DNA of 64,000 nt from Sphingomonas sp. Mn802worker (GTDB lineage: Bacteria > Pseudomonadota > Alphaproteobacteria > Sphingomonadales > Sphingomonadaceae). The position numbers and the translations under genes were made by a program. The first letter of the stretch is position 1. Every line of letters begins with the position of its first letter. Positions 17,679 through 26,003 of this stretch are shown here, piece by piece. Under the pieces are notes generated by a model. The model was not told the DNA's origin. It ran no database searches and saw nothing but the letters and a program-made list of their open reading frames with translations. The stretch spans positions 248,001-312,000 of the forward strand of contig NZ_AORY01000012.1 in assembly GCF_000382485.1 (NCBI RefSeq). Reading direction: 5' to 3'.

Positions 17679-18233
17679 ATGTCCGTCCAATCAGATCGCT
17701 GGATCCGCGAGCGCGCGAACGCGGACGGCATGATCGAGCCGTTCGTCGAAGCGCAGCGGCGCGACGGATGCATCAGCTACGGGCTGTCGTCCTACGGCTA
17801 TGACGCGCGCGTGGCGGATGAGTTCAAGATTTTCACCAATGTCGACAACGCCTTGGTCGATCCGAAGGAGTTCGCCCCGAACAGCTTCGTCGACCGCAAG
17901 ACAGACGTCTGCATCATTCCGCCGAACAGCTTCGCGCTTGCACGCACCGTCGAGTATTTCCGCGTACCTCGCGACGTGCTGGTCATCTGTCTCGGCAAGT
18001 CGACCTACGCACGCTGCGGCATCATCGTCAACGTGACCCCGCTGGAGCCGGGCTGGGAGGGCCATGTCACGTTGGAATTCTCCAACACGACGCCGCTTCC
18101 CGCCAAGGTCTACGCCAACGAAGGCGCGTGCCAGTTCCTGTTCCTCAAAGGCAACGAGCCGTGCGAGGTCAGCTATGCCGACCGTGCCGGAAAATACATG
18201 GGCCAACGCGGCGTCACGCTACCGCGCCTGTAA
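17679..18233 (+). CDS. dcd: dCTP deaminase
   Basis: 184 residues, full length. It converts dCTP to dUTP in the cytosol, feeding thymidylate synthesis. Diagnostic segments are [15 protein letters not shown] (about 34-48), GKSTYARCG (105-113) with the substrate-contacting Ser/Arg, and [19 protein letters not shown] (about 123-141), which holds the catalytic Glu. A strong GGAGGAG ribosome site lies just before the ATG. The gene stands alone on the plus strand with 186 bp upstream after the histidine kinase. Confidence 0.95.
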   Translation: MSVQSDRWIRERANADGMIEPFVEAQRRDGCISYGLSSYGYDARVADEFKIFTNVDNALVDPKEFAPNSFVDRKTDVCIIPPNSFALARTVEYFRVPRDVLVICLGKSTYARCGIIVNVTPLEPGWEGHVTLEFSNTTPLPAKVYANEGACQFLFLKGNEPCEVSYADRAGKYMGQRGVTLPRL

Positions 18234-18318
18234 GGCTCGTTCCGCTCGAACGATCGCGCAGAGCGTGATGGGGTCGGCGCCCAGGTTAATCGCCTCACAT
18301 CGATTATGGCAAACCCGG

Positions 18319-18660
18319 CTAGCGTGCCGCGATGGCCGTGCCGAGCCGCGCCAATCCGCGCTCGGCCACTTCGTGCGACGAGGTCGTTCCGCCATCGGCC
18401 AGATTGAGCGACACCGGAGCGGACCTGAGCACGTCGTCGTACAGCGCCCGTGCCCGAGCGGTCCGGGTCGTGCGCGCATATACCGCAGCGAGGTTCAACA
18501 AGACCTCAGGACGACGCGGAAAGATGGCCCGCTCTGCATCCAGCGTCGTTTCCGCCTGCGCCAGATTACCGGCGGCAATGGCGGTGTAGCCCGTCCGGTC
18601 CTTTGCCAACGCGGGCGTTGCAGACAAGGTCGCAACTAAAAGGAGCAAACCGGTGCGCAT
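18319..18660 (-). CDS. Small exported TPR-like protein
   Basis: 113 residues from the ATG at 18658-18660, which has GGAGAG 4 nt upstream; an ATG seven codons earlier lacks a ribosome site. A signal peptide (RTGLLLLVATLSATPALA) is followed by a helical pair of tetratricopeptide type (AIAAGNLAQAETTLDAE and PEVLLNLAAVYARTTRTARA, about 30-75), the pattern A-x-G-N-L-x-x-A and LLNLAAVY. Function unknown; such proteins are commonly found in alphaproteobacteria as small periplasmic scaffold-like proteins. It is oriented away from dcd, with a terminator and the TonB operon on the other side. Confidence 0.65.
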   Translation of the reverse strand: MRTGLLLLVATLSATPALAKDRTGYTAIAAGNLAQAETTLDAERAIFPRRPEVLLNLAAVYARTTRTARARALYDDVLRSAPVSLNLADGGTTSSHEVAERGLARLGTAIAAR

Positions 18661-18864
18661 ACCACTCTCCGCTTGTTTCATTTTTGTGACACATGGATGT
18701 CACTCTTAAGACAGTGGAGCAAGTGGCTTCACGGAAGATCCGGCGTCAATGTGTATTAGCTTGGAAGCGTGGCTTTCGTGAGCTCCGCTCTCAGGCGAGG
18801 AGCAACATGCTAAAACGTATGTCTGTCCAAACCCATGTGCAGTGGCTTCAAGTAAGAAGGTACC

Positions 18865-18903
18865 AAAAGAAAAAGCGGGCACTCCGTGTGGAGTACCCGC
18901 CCT
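18865..18903 (-). terminator. Intrinsic terminator of the tonB-exbB-exbD-exbD operon
   Basis: On the minus strand a stem of GCGGGTACTCC and GGAGTGCCCGC (18875-18900) with a 4-nt loop is followed by TTTTTCTTTT (18865-18874). It is 30 bp beyond the stop of the last exbD gene, a textbook Rho-independent terminator. Confidence 0.88.
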
Positions 18904-18932
18904 TCAAGGTCACTTGATCACGCCCAACGCGA

Positions 18933-19361
18933 TCAGAAGTCCTTGTAATATTGCTCGTTGCCGACGAAGCCGAGCTTGGTCACCGCGGACCGCTTGATGA
19001 TGGCGAGCGCGTTGTCGACCACCTCATAGCGCGAATTGCGGTCGGGCTGGAACTGCAGTTCCGGCTCCGGGGTCATCGCGGCTGACGTATCGAGATATTG
19101 CCGCAACGTGGTGTCGTTGACGGCTGCGCCGTTCCACGTGATCGTACCGGCCGCGTCAATCGCGATCTTGTTCTTGATCGGGTCCACCGGCGGCTTGACC
19201 GCGTTGGGATCGTTCACCGGCAGGTCAACCTTCACCGCATGCGTCGGGACGGGCAGCGTGATGATGAACATGATGAGTAGGACGAGCATGACGTCGATCA
19301 ACGGCGTCGTGTTCATCTCCATCATGGGTTCGCCGTCATCGCTCCCAGCACTCATTGCCAT
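18933..19361 (-). CDS. exbD: ExbD-family biopolymer transport protein (second copy)
   Basis: 142 residues with one N-terminal membrane helix (MLVLLIMFIITLPV, about 25-38) preceded by the conserved NTTPLIDVMLVLL containing the essential Asp, and a periplasmic domain. With ExbB it forms the proton channel that energises TonB. It is the last gene of the operon, 24 bp after the other exbD. The two ExbD proteins differ strongly in the periplasmic part, so they are not a recent duplication. Confidence 0.92.
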   Translation of the reverse strand: MAMSAGSDDGEPMMEMNTTPLIDVMLVLLIMFIITLPVPTHAVKVDLPVNDPNAVKPPVDPIKNKIAIDAAGTITWNGAAVNDTTLRQYLDTSAAMTPEPELQFQPDRNSRYEVVDNALAIIKRSAVTKLGFVGNEQYYKDF

Positions 19362-19385
19362 AACTGCTACTCCTCTGGCTGGGTG

Positions 19386-19859
<474 letters not shown>

Positions 19860-19948
19860 ATGTCAGGCTTTCCTATTCTCCGTCCGACCGGGCACCGACC
19901 CGCCGGACAAGCGGAGGACCACGCCGGGCGCGGTCCCCGCCCTTGTTC

Positions 19949-20743
19949 TTACGCGCGGGTCTGCACGCCACCCGCCTGGCCGGCGGTGGCCGTAGCGCCG
20001 GCGGGCTTCACCGGTGCCTTCGCGGCGGCGGCATTGCCGATCGACGGACGGACCTTGCCGTTTGAGGCAAGGAAGCCGAGCACGTCGTTCGAGAAGGCCG
20101 ACAGGTCCTCCGCGATCGACTTGTTGCGGCGCTGCAGCCAGTTGTAGGCGAGCACGGCCGGAACCGCGACGACCAGGCCAAGCGCGGTCATGATCAGCGC
20201 CTCACCCACGGGGCCTGCGACCTTGTCGATCGAGGGATCGCCCGACGCACCGATCTTGATCAGCGCACGGTAGATGCCGACGACGGTACCGAACAGACCG
20301 ATGAACGGCGCGGTCGCACCAACGGTCGCAAGGAACGCCAGACCGCCACCCAGCTTGGAGTTGATCGCGGCTTCCGAACGCGCAAGCGAACCGTGCAGCC
20401 AGTCATGCGCCTCGACCGGATCGGTCAGCTGCGCGTGCTGGTCCTGTGCGGCCAGGCCGTCGTCGACGAGCTGCTTGTAGGCCGAGTTCTTCTCGAGCTT
20501 CGCCGAGCCTTCGCGCAGCGAGTTCGACGACCAGAAACCCTGCCGCATACGCTTGGCTTGATTGATGATCTTCTGCTGCTCGAACAGCTTCGAAAACAGG
20601 ATGTAGAACGACACAACCGACATCAGCACCAGGATGCTGAACACCGACTGCGAGATGATGCCGCCCTCACGCAGCGCCTGCTGGAGTCCGAACTGGTTTT
20701 CTGCGGCTGCGGTTCCACCCGCGGCCAGGATGTTGATGATCAT
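19949..20743 (-). CDS. exbB: ExbB-type MotA/TolQ/ExbB proton channel protein
   Basis: 264 residues. It has three membrane segments: one near 30-50 (SVFSILVLMSVVSFYILFSK), and the TM2-TM3 pair at about 135-205 with the family core GLFGTVVGIYRAL and GPVGEALIMTALGLVVAVPAV. It assembles a pentamer around an ExbD dimer in the inner membrane. The C-terminus is an Ala/Pro/Lys-rich tail (AAAAKAPVKPAGATATAG). The order tonB-exbB-exbD-exbD with short gaps shows one operon. Confidence 0.94.
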   Translation of the reverse strand: MIINILAAGGTAAAENQFGLQQALREGGIISQSVFSILVLMSVVSFYILFSKLFEQQKIINQAKRMRQGFWSSNSLREGSAKLEKNSAYKQLVDDGLAAQDQHAQLTDPVEAHDWLHGSLARSEAAINSKLGGGLAFLATVGATAPFIGLFGTVVGIYRALIKIGASGDPSIDKVAGPVGEALIMTALGLVVAVPAVLAYNWLQRRNKSIAEDLSAFSNDVLGFLASNGKVRPSIGNAAAAKAPVKPAGATATAGQAGGVQTRA

Positions 20744-20790
20744 GCGGTGGTATTCCCTCTAAAAAGCTTGGCTCGAAAGTCGTGAAACGA

Positions 20791-21468
20791 TCAATCGCGC
20801 GGCAAAACCCAACGTACCGGCAGCGTGTAGCTCGACGTGATCGCTGACCCGGACGCGTCGAGCGCTGGCGAGAACCGCACGCGGCTCTTGGCGATACGAC
20901 ACGTTGCCTGATCGAGCGCCGACGAGTTGCTCGACGTGGTGATCGAGCAGTCCGTCACACGCCCGTCGGTTCCGACGGTCAACTTCGCGACCACGCGACC
21001 TTCCTCTTCGGCACGGATGGCCGAGGGAGGATAATTGTCCGCGCCGAAATACTGACCCGGATTACCCTTTAGACCGGCAGCCTTGCTGACCGCAGGCGGT
21101 GCCGGCGGAGCAGGAGCCGGCGCGGGCGGCGCGGGCGGAGCCACGACCGGCGTCGGGTTGTAAACCGGCGGCGGGTTCGGCGTCGTGTTGATCACGACCG
21201 GCGGCGGGTTCGGGTTACGAACGATCGGCGGCGGCGAGACGACCGGCGGCGGCGACATCGGAATGTCGGGCGGCGGGGGGGGCGGCTCATCCGGCGGCGG
21301 GGGCGGCGGTTCTTCCACGTCAAACGTGTTCAGCTTTTCGACCTGCTTCTTCACGAAGTTGGTCGCTAGGCCGGTCACGAAGGCGTAGCCGAGAGCGATG
21401 TGGACCAACGCCACGATCACCAGGGCGGTGACCTTGCTCCCGCTCATCTTCTGGTCAGAATAGGCCAT
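20791..21468 (-). CDS. tonB: TonB energy transducer
   Basis: 225 residues. An N-terminal membrane anchor (VTALVIVALVHIALGYAFV, about 13-31) carries the functionally important His. A long Pro-rich spacer with EEPPPPPPDEPPPPPP and repeated Asn-Pro units spans about 50-130 and would cross the periplasm. The C-terminal domain (about 135-225, YPPSAIRAEEEGRVVAKLTV) is the receptor-binding fold, and ends in PVRWVLPRD. First gene of the operon. It should serve the receptor at 5999-8839 among others. The window shows no obvious Fur box upstream. Confidence 0.95.
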   Translation of the reverse strand: MAYSDQKMSGSKVTALVIVALVHIALGYAFVTGLATNFVKKQVEKLNTFDVEEPPPPPPDEPPPPPPDIPMSPPPVVSPPPIVRNPNPPPVVINTTPNPPPVYNPTPVVAPPAPPAPAPAPPAPPAVSKAAGLKGNPGQYFGADNYPPSAIRAEEEGRVVAKLTVGTDGRVTDCSITTSSNSSALDQATCRIAKSRVRFSPALDASGSAITSSYTLPVRWVLPRD

Positions 21469-21692
21469 TCAGCAACGAAACTCCCTCATCCTGCGGCCCT
21501 GTTGGGCGGTTGGACAAACCCAACCGTCGAAAATACCCCACGACACCCCCCTGTCGGGAAGGCCGTAGCGTCACGGTTACTATCGCGGCACCTGAATGGA
21601 CGCAAACGCTTTGTCGGGCGCAACAAACGTACAAGCGTGTGACGACAGAAAAATTTCTATTTCGTTCATCTTGAAGGGCGTACCATGAAGCC

Positions 21693-22592
21693 ATGTCTGC
21701 CCTTAAGCTATTCAACATCCTCGCCCTTCCACTCGCGCTGACGCCAGTGTCGCCGCTCCGGGCGCAGGTGCCCTCAACCAGCTTTTCTGCCAACGTTGTC
21801 GGGGCCTCATCGGGCAGCCAGCCATCCTACCCCGATTTTGCCGACTTGGTCGTCGACAGCCCCTTGATCATCGACGCCACAGTTCGCTCGGCCGCGCGAA
21901 TCAAGGGCGTCGAAGCCGTAGGGATCGCACCCGACGCCGCGCGCTTCTACGTCGAGGCGGATGTCGGCACGCTGGTGCGCGCCGCGGGCGCGATTCCGGC
22001 AAGGATTGGATGGCTGGTCGACGTACCGCTGGACGCCCGCGGACGTCCACCGTCGCTCAAGAAGCAGCGCGTGCTCGCATTCGCCCGGCCGGTCGCCGGA
22101 CGCCCGGACCAGGTCCAATTGGTCGCGAAGGACGCGCAACGGCCTTGGTCGCCGGCCGCCGAAGCCCTGACCCGCCGGATCGCAACCGAGGCGGCCAGCC
22201 CCGATGCGCCGCCGATTCTGACAGGGGTGAAAAGCGCATTCTACGTGCCCGGAACCCTGCCGGGTGAAGGCGAGACGCAGATTTTCCTGCTGACGAAGAA
22301 CGATCGGCCTGCTGCGATTTCGGTGCTGCGTCGCCCCGGCGAGCAGCCGCGATGGTCGATCGCGCTCAGCGAGGTGATCGACGAGAACGCAACCGCGCCC
22401 GCGCGCGATACCTTGCTATGGTACCGCCTCGCCTGCTTTCTACCCCGCACGCTCCCCAATGCGGCAACGACCGCATTGGATGAAGCAGATGTCGTTCACG
22501 CGCGCGAAGATTATGCCTTTGTCATCCAGCAACTTGGCGCCTGCCATAGCAACGCGGCCGGCGCGATCAGCGGCGATGGCGCACCAGCGTGA
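21693..22592 (+). CDS. Exported protein of unknown function
   Basis: 299 residues with a signal peptide (LFNILALPLALTPVSPLRAQ, cleaved after AQ near 25). I do not recognise a named domain. The body has an ordered mixed composition with segments such as VVDSPLIIDATVRSAARIKGVE, ARIGWLVDVPLDARGRPPSLKKQRVLAFARP and a late LLWYRLACFLP, and two cysteines near the C-terminus (residues about 250 and 285). Similar exported proteins of this length recur in sphingomonads next to tonB or folB, from memory. It is divergent from tonB and converges with folB, overlapping it by 26 bp. Confidence 0.72.
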   Translation: MSALKLFNILALPLALTPVSPLRAQVPSTSFSANVVGASSGSQPSYPDFADLVVDSPLIIDATVRSAARIKGVEAVGIAPDAARFYVEADVGTLVRAAGAIPARIGWLVDVPLDARGRPPSLKKQRVLAFARPVAGRPDQVQLVAKDAQRPWSPAAEALTRRIATEAASPDAPPILTGVKSAFYVPGTLPGEGETQIFLLTKNDRPAAISVLRRPGEQPRWSIALSEVIDENATAPARDTLLWYRLACFLPRTLPNAATTALDEADVVHAREDYAFVIQQLGACHSNAAGAISGDGAPA

Positions 22593-22938
22593 TGCCGATC
22601 GCCTCGCCCGCTTCCGCGATGGCGAGCTTGACGATCTTCACCTTCACGCGCTTGACGCGTCGATCCTGCAAGAACAGGGTCTCGCAGATGTGGTCGGCCA
22701 CCGCCTCGATCAGCGTGAAATGACCTTCGTGCTCGAGCGCGGTCGTCGCGGCGTGTTTCAGGTCGAGGTAATTCTTCGACGCGGTGAGCGGCGTGTCCGG
22801 CGAAAAATGCGCCGGGGCGTCAAGCAATACCGTCAGCGAAATCCGCAACGGCTGCGGCAGGTGCGTTTCCTCGGAGTAGATGCCGGTCAGCACCGGCACC
22901 TCAAGATCGTGGACCTCGAGTTCTAGCGTGTCATCCAT
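22567..22938 (-). CDS. folB: Dihydroneopterin aldolase
   Basis: 123 residues, the usual length. It cleaves dihydroneopterin in folate synthesis. Family marks: EVPVLTGIYSEETHLPQPLRISL at the N-terminus, with the substrate Glu and the Glu-rich turn, then NYLDLKHAATTALEHEGHFTLIEAVADHICETLF (about 60-95), including the conserved TLIE-x-LA-type helix. The start is the ATG at 22936-22938, where the family N-terminus begins; upstream in-frame codons are unrelated. Its 3' end overlaps the convergent gene by 26 bp. Confidence 0.88.
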   Translation of the reverse strand: MDDTLELEVHDLEVPVLTGIYSEETHLPQPLRISLTVLLDAPAHFSPDTPLTASKNYLDLKHAATTALEHEGHFTLIEAVADHICETLFLQDRRVKRVKVKIVKLAIAEAGEAIGITLVRHRR

Positions 22939-23079
22939 ACGTGCGCCGTTAGCCAAGGTGATCCGGCGACGCCAGCATTCGACTGCATGTATCAGTGGCC
23001 CAGCCATCGCTTGCGTCGCGGGCGCGCTTCGCTAAGGGGCGCGGCGATCCCCGTGTCGGTGGGGCGTTGGGAATGGCGA

Positions 23080-23586
23080 ATGATTGATCTGGTGCCGATC
23101 GGCGAGGTGGATGATGCCGCGATCGAGCGGCTGCTCGACGACGCGTTCGACAGCGAACGCCATGGCCGCACCGCCTATCTGCTTCGCGCGGGCACGGCGT
23201 CAATCCCGACGTTTAGTTTCGCGGCGATCGAGGATGGTGCGCTGGTCGGCAGCATTCAGTGCTGGCCGATATGGTTCGTCCCCGACCGATCGGACATGCG
23301 CGCGGTCCCAATGATCCTTGTCGGACCGGTTGCGGTCACCCCTTCCCGTCAGCAGGACGGGATCGGACGCCGGCTGATGGGCGCAGCGCTGGATGCGGCG
23401 CAGAACGACGCCGCGATGATGCTGATCGGCGATCCGGAATATTACGGGCGCTTCTTCAACTTCTCGGCTGAGCACACGGCGCTGTGGCGGCTTCCAGGAC
23501 CGGTGGAGCGGCGGCGGCTGCTGGCGCGCGGTGCGACGGTCCCCACCGGTGCCGGCGAAGTCGGAGCCCGTTGCACTGTCGCCTAA
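23080..23586 (+). CDS. GNAT-family N-acetyltransferase
   Basis: 168 residues from the ATG at 23080, which has GGGAA just upstream. The acetyl-CoA loop is visible as QQDGIGRRLMGAALDAA (about 88-104), after the beta strand VPMILVGPVAVTPSRQ, and a late GDPEYYGRFFNF, which is typical of the YhbS-like branch (the family with EYYxRFGF). It would acetylate a small molecule or protein; the target is not known. Divergent from folB, upstream of the DUF1285-NUDIX-cca group. Confidence 0.88.
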   Translation: MIDLVPIGEVDDAAIERLLDDAFDSERHGRTAYLLRAGTASIPTFSFAAIEDGALVGSIQCWPIWFVPDRSDMRAVPMILVGPVAVTPSRQQDGIGRRLMGAALDAAQNDAAMMLIGDPEYYGRFFNFSAEHTALWRLPGPVERRRLLARGATVPTGAGEVGARCTVA

Positions 23587-23635
23587 TCGGTTCGACGCCT
23601 TTACCGCGACGGTCGGCGACCCTAACTGAACGACC

Positions 23636-24211
23636 ATGCCGATGGCGCCGCCTCCAGACTTCCACACGTTGACCATGGCCGACATCGCACGCCTGGCGGA
23701 CAGCGATCGTCTGCCTCCGGTCGAGCGATGGCACCCGGCGCATTGCGGCGACAGCGAAATGCGGATCGCGCGCGACGGGACGTGGTTCCATCAGGGCTCG
23801 CCGATCGGTCGCGCCGCGATGGTCCGCGCATTCAGCCGTATCCTCCGGCGTGAGACAGACGGCGGCTACGTGCTGGTCACACCGGTCGAGAAGCTGGACA
23901 TCGCCGTCGAGGATGCCCCGTTCGTCGCGGTTGAACTGAAGGTCGGGGGTGCGGGTGAGGATCAGATGCTCGGGTTCCGGCTCAACACCGGCGATGTGGT
24001 GATTGCGTCGGCCGAGCACCCGCTGCGTTTTGAGGAACGCGATGACGGGCCGCACCCATATGTTCATGTTCGCGGCCGGCTTGAGGCGCTGATCTCGCGT
24101 GCGATCTACTATGATCTGGCAGAGATCGCGCTCGCAGGTGGCGATGATGCGGCAGGAGTGTGGAGCGGCGGGTGCTTCTTTCCCCTCGGCACGGCCGACG
24201 CCACGTTGTGA
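23636..24211 (+). CDS. DUF1285 family protein
   Basis: 191 residues. The sequence follows the DUF1285 pattern: PPVERWHPAHCGDSEMRIARDGTW near the start, a RAAMVRAFSRILRRETDGGYVLVTPVEK middle, and the terminal ARAIYYDLAE-type segment (RAIYYDLAEIAL). The molecular function is not established for the family. It starts an operon with a NUDIX hydrolase and cca, joined by overlaps (GTGA with the next gene), so a link to nucleotide or tRNA maintenance is a reasonable guess. Confidence 0.85.
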   Translation: MPMAPPPDFHTLTMADIARLADSDRLPPVERWHPAHCGDSEMRIARDGTWFHQGSPIGRAAMVRAFSRILRRETDGGYVLVTPVEKLDIAVEDAPFVAVELKVGGAGEDQMLGFRLNTGDVVIASAEHPLRFEERDDGPHPYVHVRGRLEALISRAIYYDLAEIALAGGDDAAGVWSGGCFFPLGTADATL

Positions 24212-24816
24212 TCGGAGAGGTCGTTCGATCGTCGCTTGCCTTGAAGCTGACGCATGCGCTGGCATCCCCGCACAACGTTACCGTGTTGTCGGGAGACAGC
24301 GACCATCTGCCGACGCACGCGACGCTGACGGCCGCCGCGGTGCTGATCCCGGTGACTGATCGCGCGCGGCCGGGCGTAATCCTGACGCGCCGCAACGATA
24401 CCTTGCGCAAGCATCCCGGGCAGGTCGCCTTCCCAGGCGGCCGGATCGACCCCGGCGAAGACGCGATCGCCGCTGCACTACGCGAGGCGGAAGAGGAGAT
24501 CGCGCTGCCACGCTCGAGCGTCGACGTGATCGGCGTAACCGATCTGTACCGCACCGGCACCGGCTATTCGATTACGCCGGTTTTGGGCGTCGTTCCGCCC
24601 GACCTGCCGCTGCACCCGAACGAGGGCGAGGTGGCGAGCGTATTCGAGGTGCCGCTCGACTTTCTGCTCGACGCGGCGAACCATCGGCATCGCACCGTCG
24701 ACGTGCAGGGGGTGAGCCGCAGTTTCTGGGAGATGACGTGGGAGGATCAGCGAGTCTGGGGCGCAACCGCGGGCATGATCGTCAATCTGGCACGGCGGCT
24801 GCGATGGACGGCCTGA
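24208..24816 (+). CDS. NUDIX hydrolase, CoA pyrophosphatase-like
   Basis: 202 residues from the GTG at 24208, which overlaps the previous stop (GTGA). The Nudix box spans about residues 75-97 (GGRIDPGEDAIAAALREAEE and the next EIAL), and the NudL/CoA-ase signature LRKHPGQVAFPGG precedes it directly. It would hydrolyse CoA or acyl-CoA to a phosphopantetheine and 3',5'-ADP. A GTG at 24160 would lengthen it by 16 residues, but its ribosome site is too close. The 3' end overlaps cca by 13 nt. Confidence 0.9.
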   Translation: MIGEVVRSSLALKLTHALASPHNVTVLSGDSDHLPTHATLTAAAVLIPVTDRARPGVILTRRNDTLRKHPGQVAFPGGRIDPGEDAIAAALREAEEEIALPRSSVDVIGVTDLYRTGTGYSITPVLGVVPPDLPLHPNEGEVASVFEVPLDFLLDAANHRHRTVDVQGVSRSFWEMTWEDQRVWGATAGMIVNLARRLRWTA

Positions 24817-26003
24817 CCGACACGATCCTGCCCAATGCCGCCTGGCGCGCCCGAGCGGGGCTGGAGCATCTGGCGACCGTATTGGGGAGCGAGCGCGAAG
24901 AAGCGCGCTTCGTCGGCGGCGTGGTGCGTGACACGTTGCTGGGGCTCGACGCACATGACCTCGACCTGGCAACGGTTCACCCGCCCGACGAGATCGTGCA
25001 GCGGCTGGATGCGGCCGGCATTAAGGCGGTGCCGACCGGAATCGCGCACGGCACGGTGACGGCGGTGTCGGCCGGGACGGTGGTCGAGGTCACGACGTTG
25101 CGCCGCGATGTGTCGACCGATGGGCGCCACGCGGTCGTTGCTTATACCGATAGCTGGCGCAAGGATGCCGGGCGTCGCGATTTTACGATCAACGCGCTTT
25201 ACGCCGATCCTGGCAACGGCGCGGTCTACGATTACTACGGTGGCTTGGCGGACTTGGCCGCGGGCCGCGTCCGCTTCATCGGCGATCCTTATCGGCGCAT
25301 CGCCGAGGATCATCTTCGCATCCTGCGTTTCTTCCGCTTCCACGCGCGCTTCGGTGATCGAATCGACGAGCAGGGGCTCGACGCGTGCGTCGCGCGCGCA
25401 AATGACCTGATGGCGCTCAGCCGCGAGCGGATTGCCGCGGAACTGCTCAAGCTGCTGGTCGCGCGATCGGCGGTGCCGGTAATTGCGCTGATGCACGATC
25501 GCGGCATCTTCCGCCCCATCCTGCCCGAGATCGATGCGGCCGGTGTCGCGCGGTTGCACGAACTGGCCGAACGCGAGGTGGGCGCTGGCGTCGCGCCCGA
25601 TGCAATCCGCAGGCTCGCCGCGCTGGTGCCGGCTGACACGGCCGAGAGCGTCGGGGCGCGAATGAAGTTGAGCAGTGCCGATCGCAAGCGGCTCACCCTC
25701 GCCGGCGCCGGGATCGGGAGCGAGGGCGCGCGTGGGCTCGCTTATCGCCACGATGTCGGGATCGCTCTAGACCGGCTGCTGTTGGCGGGTGCCGACGTGT
25801 CGCCGCTTCTTGACTGGGTTGCGCCGTGTCTGCCGGTCGGTGGCGGCGAACTGGTCGCGCGCGGATTGAGCAAGGGCCCACTCGTCGCGCAGACGCTCAA
25901 ACGGGTCGAGGCACGCTGGATCGCAGAGGGTTTCCCCGACCGCGTGCGCACCGCCGTCATCGCCGATGAGGAAACCGCTGCGACCCTCGCCAGCGCGCGC
26001 TAG
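24804..26003 (+). CDS. cca: CCA tRNA nucleotidyltransferase / poly(A) polymerase family
   Basis: 399 residues, starting at the ATG at 24804 inside the end of the NUDIX gene. It adds or repairs the CCA end of tRNAs. The class II nucleotidyltransferase motifs are FVGGVVRDTLLGLDAHDLDLAT (residues about 34-55, catalytic Asp pair in DLDL), RRDFTINALY (near 130) and GDPYRRIAEDHLRILRFFRF (about 165-184). The C-terminus has no HD phosphohydrolase motif. In this bacterial branch true CCA-adding and poly(A) enzymes are hard to separate by eye; no second cca is visible in the window. Confidence 0.9.
   Translation: MDGLTDTILPNAAWRARAGLEHLATVLGSEREEARFVGGVVRDTLLGLDAHDLDLATVHPPDEIVQRLDAAGIKAVPTGIAHGTVTAVSAGTVVEVTTLRRDVSTDGRHAVVAYTDSWRKDAGRRDFTINALYADPGNGAVYDYYGGLADLAAGRVRFIGDPYRRIAEDHLRILRFFRFHARFGDRIDEQGLDACVARANDLMALSRERIAAELLKLLVARSAVPVIALMHDRGIFRPILPEIDAAGVARLHELAEREVGAGVAPDAIRRLAALVPADTAESVGARMKLSSADRKRLTLAGAGIGSEGARGLAYRHDVGIALDRLLLAGADVSPLLDWVAPCLPVGGGELVARGLSKGPLVAQTLKRVEARWIAEGFPDRVRTAVIADEETAATLASAR

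Noticed and set aside
18693..18917. A plus-strand open frame of 74 codons between the small TPR-like gene and the TonB operon
   Set aside because: Its 3' part runs through the exbD terminator hairpin, it has no ribosome site and its composition (many Lys/Arg) does not match a known family.
21050..21320. A run of GGCGGCGGG-like repeats that looks like a tandem repeat
   Set aside because: It is the proline-rich spacer of TonB read on the other strand.
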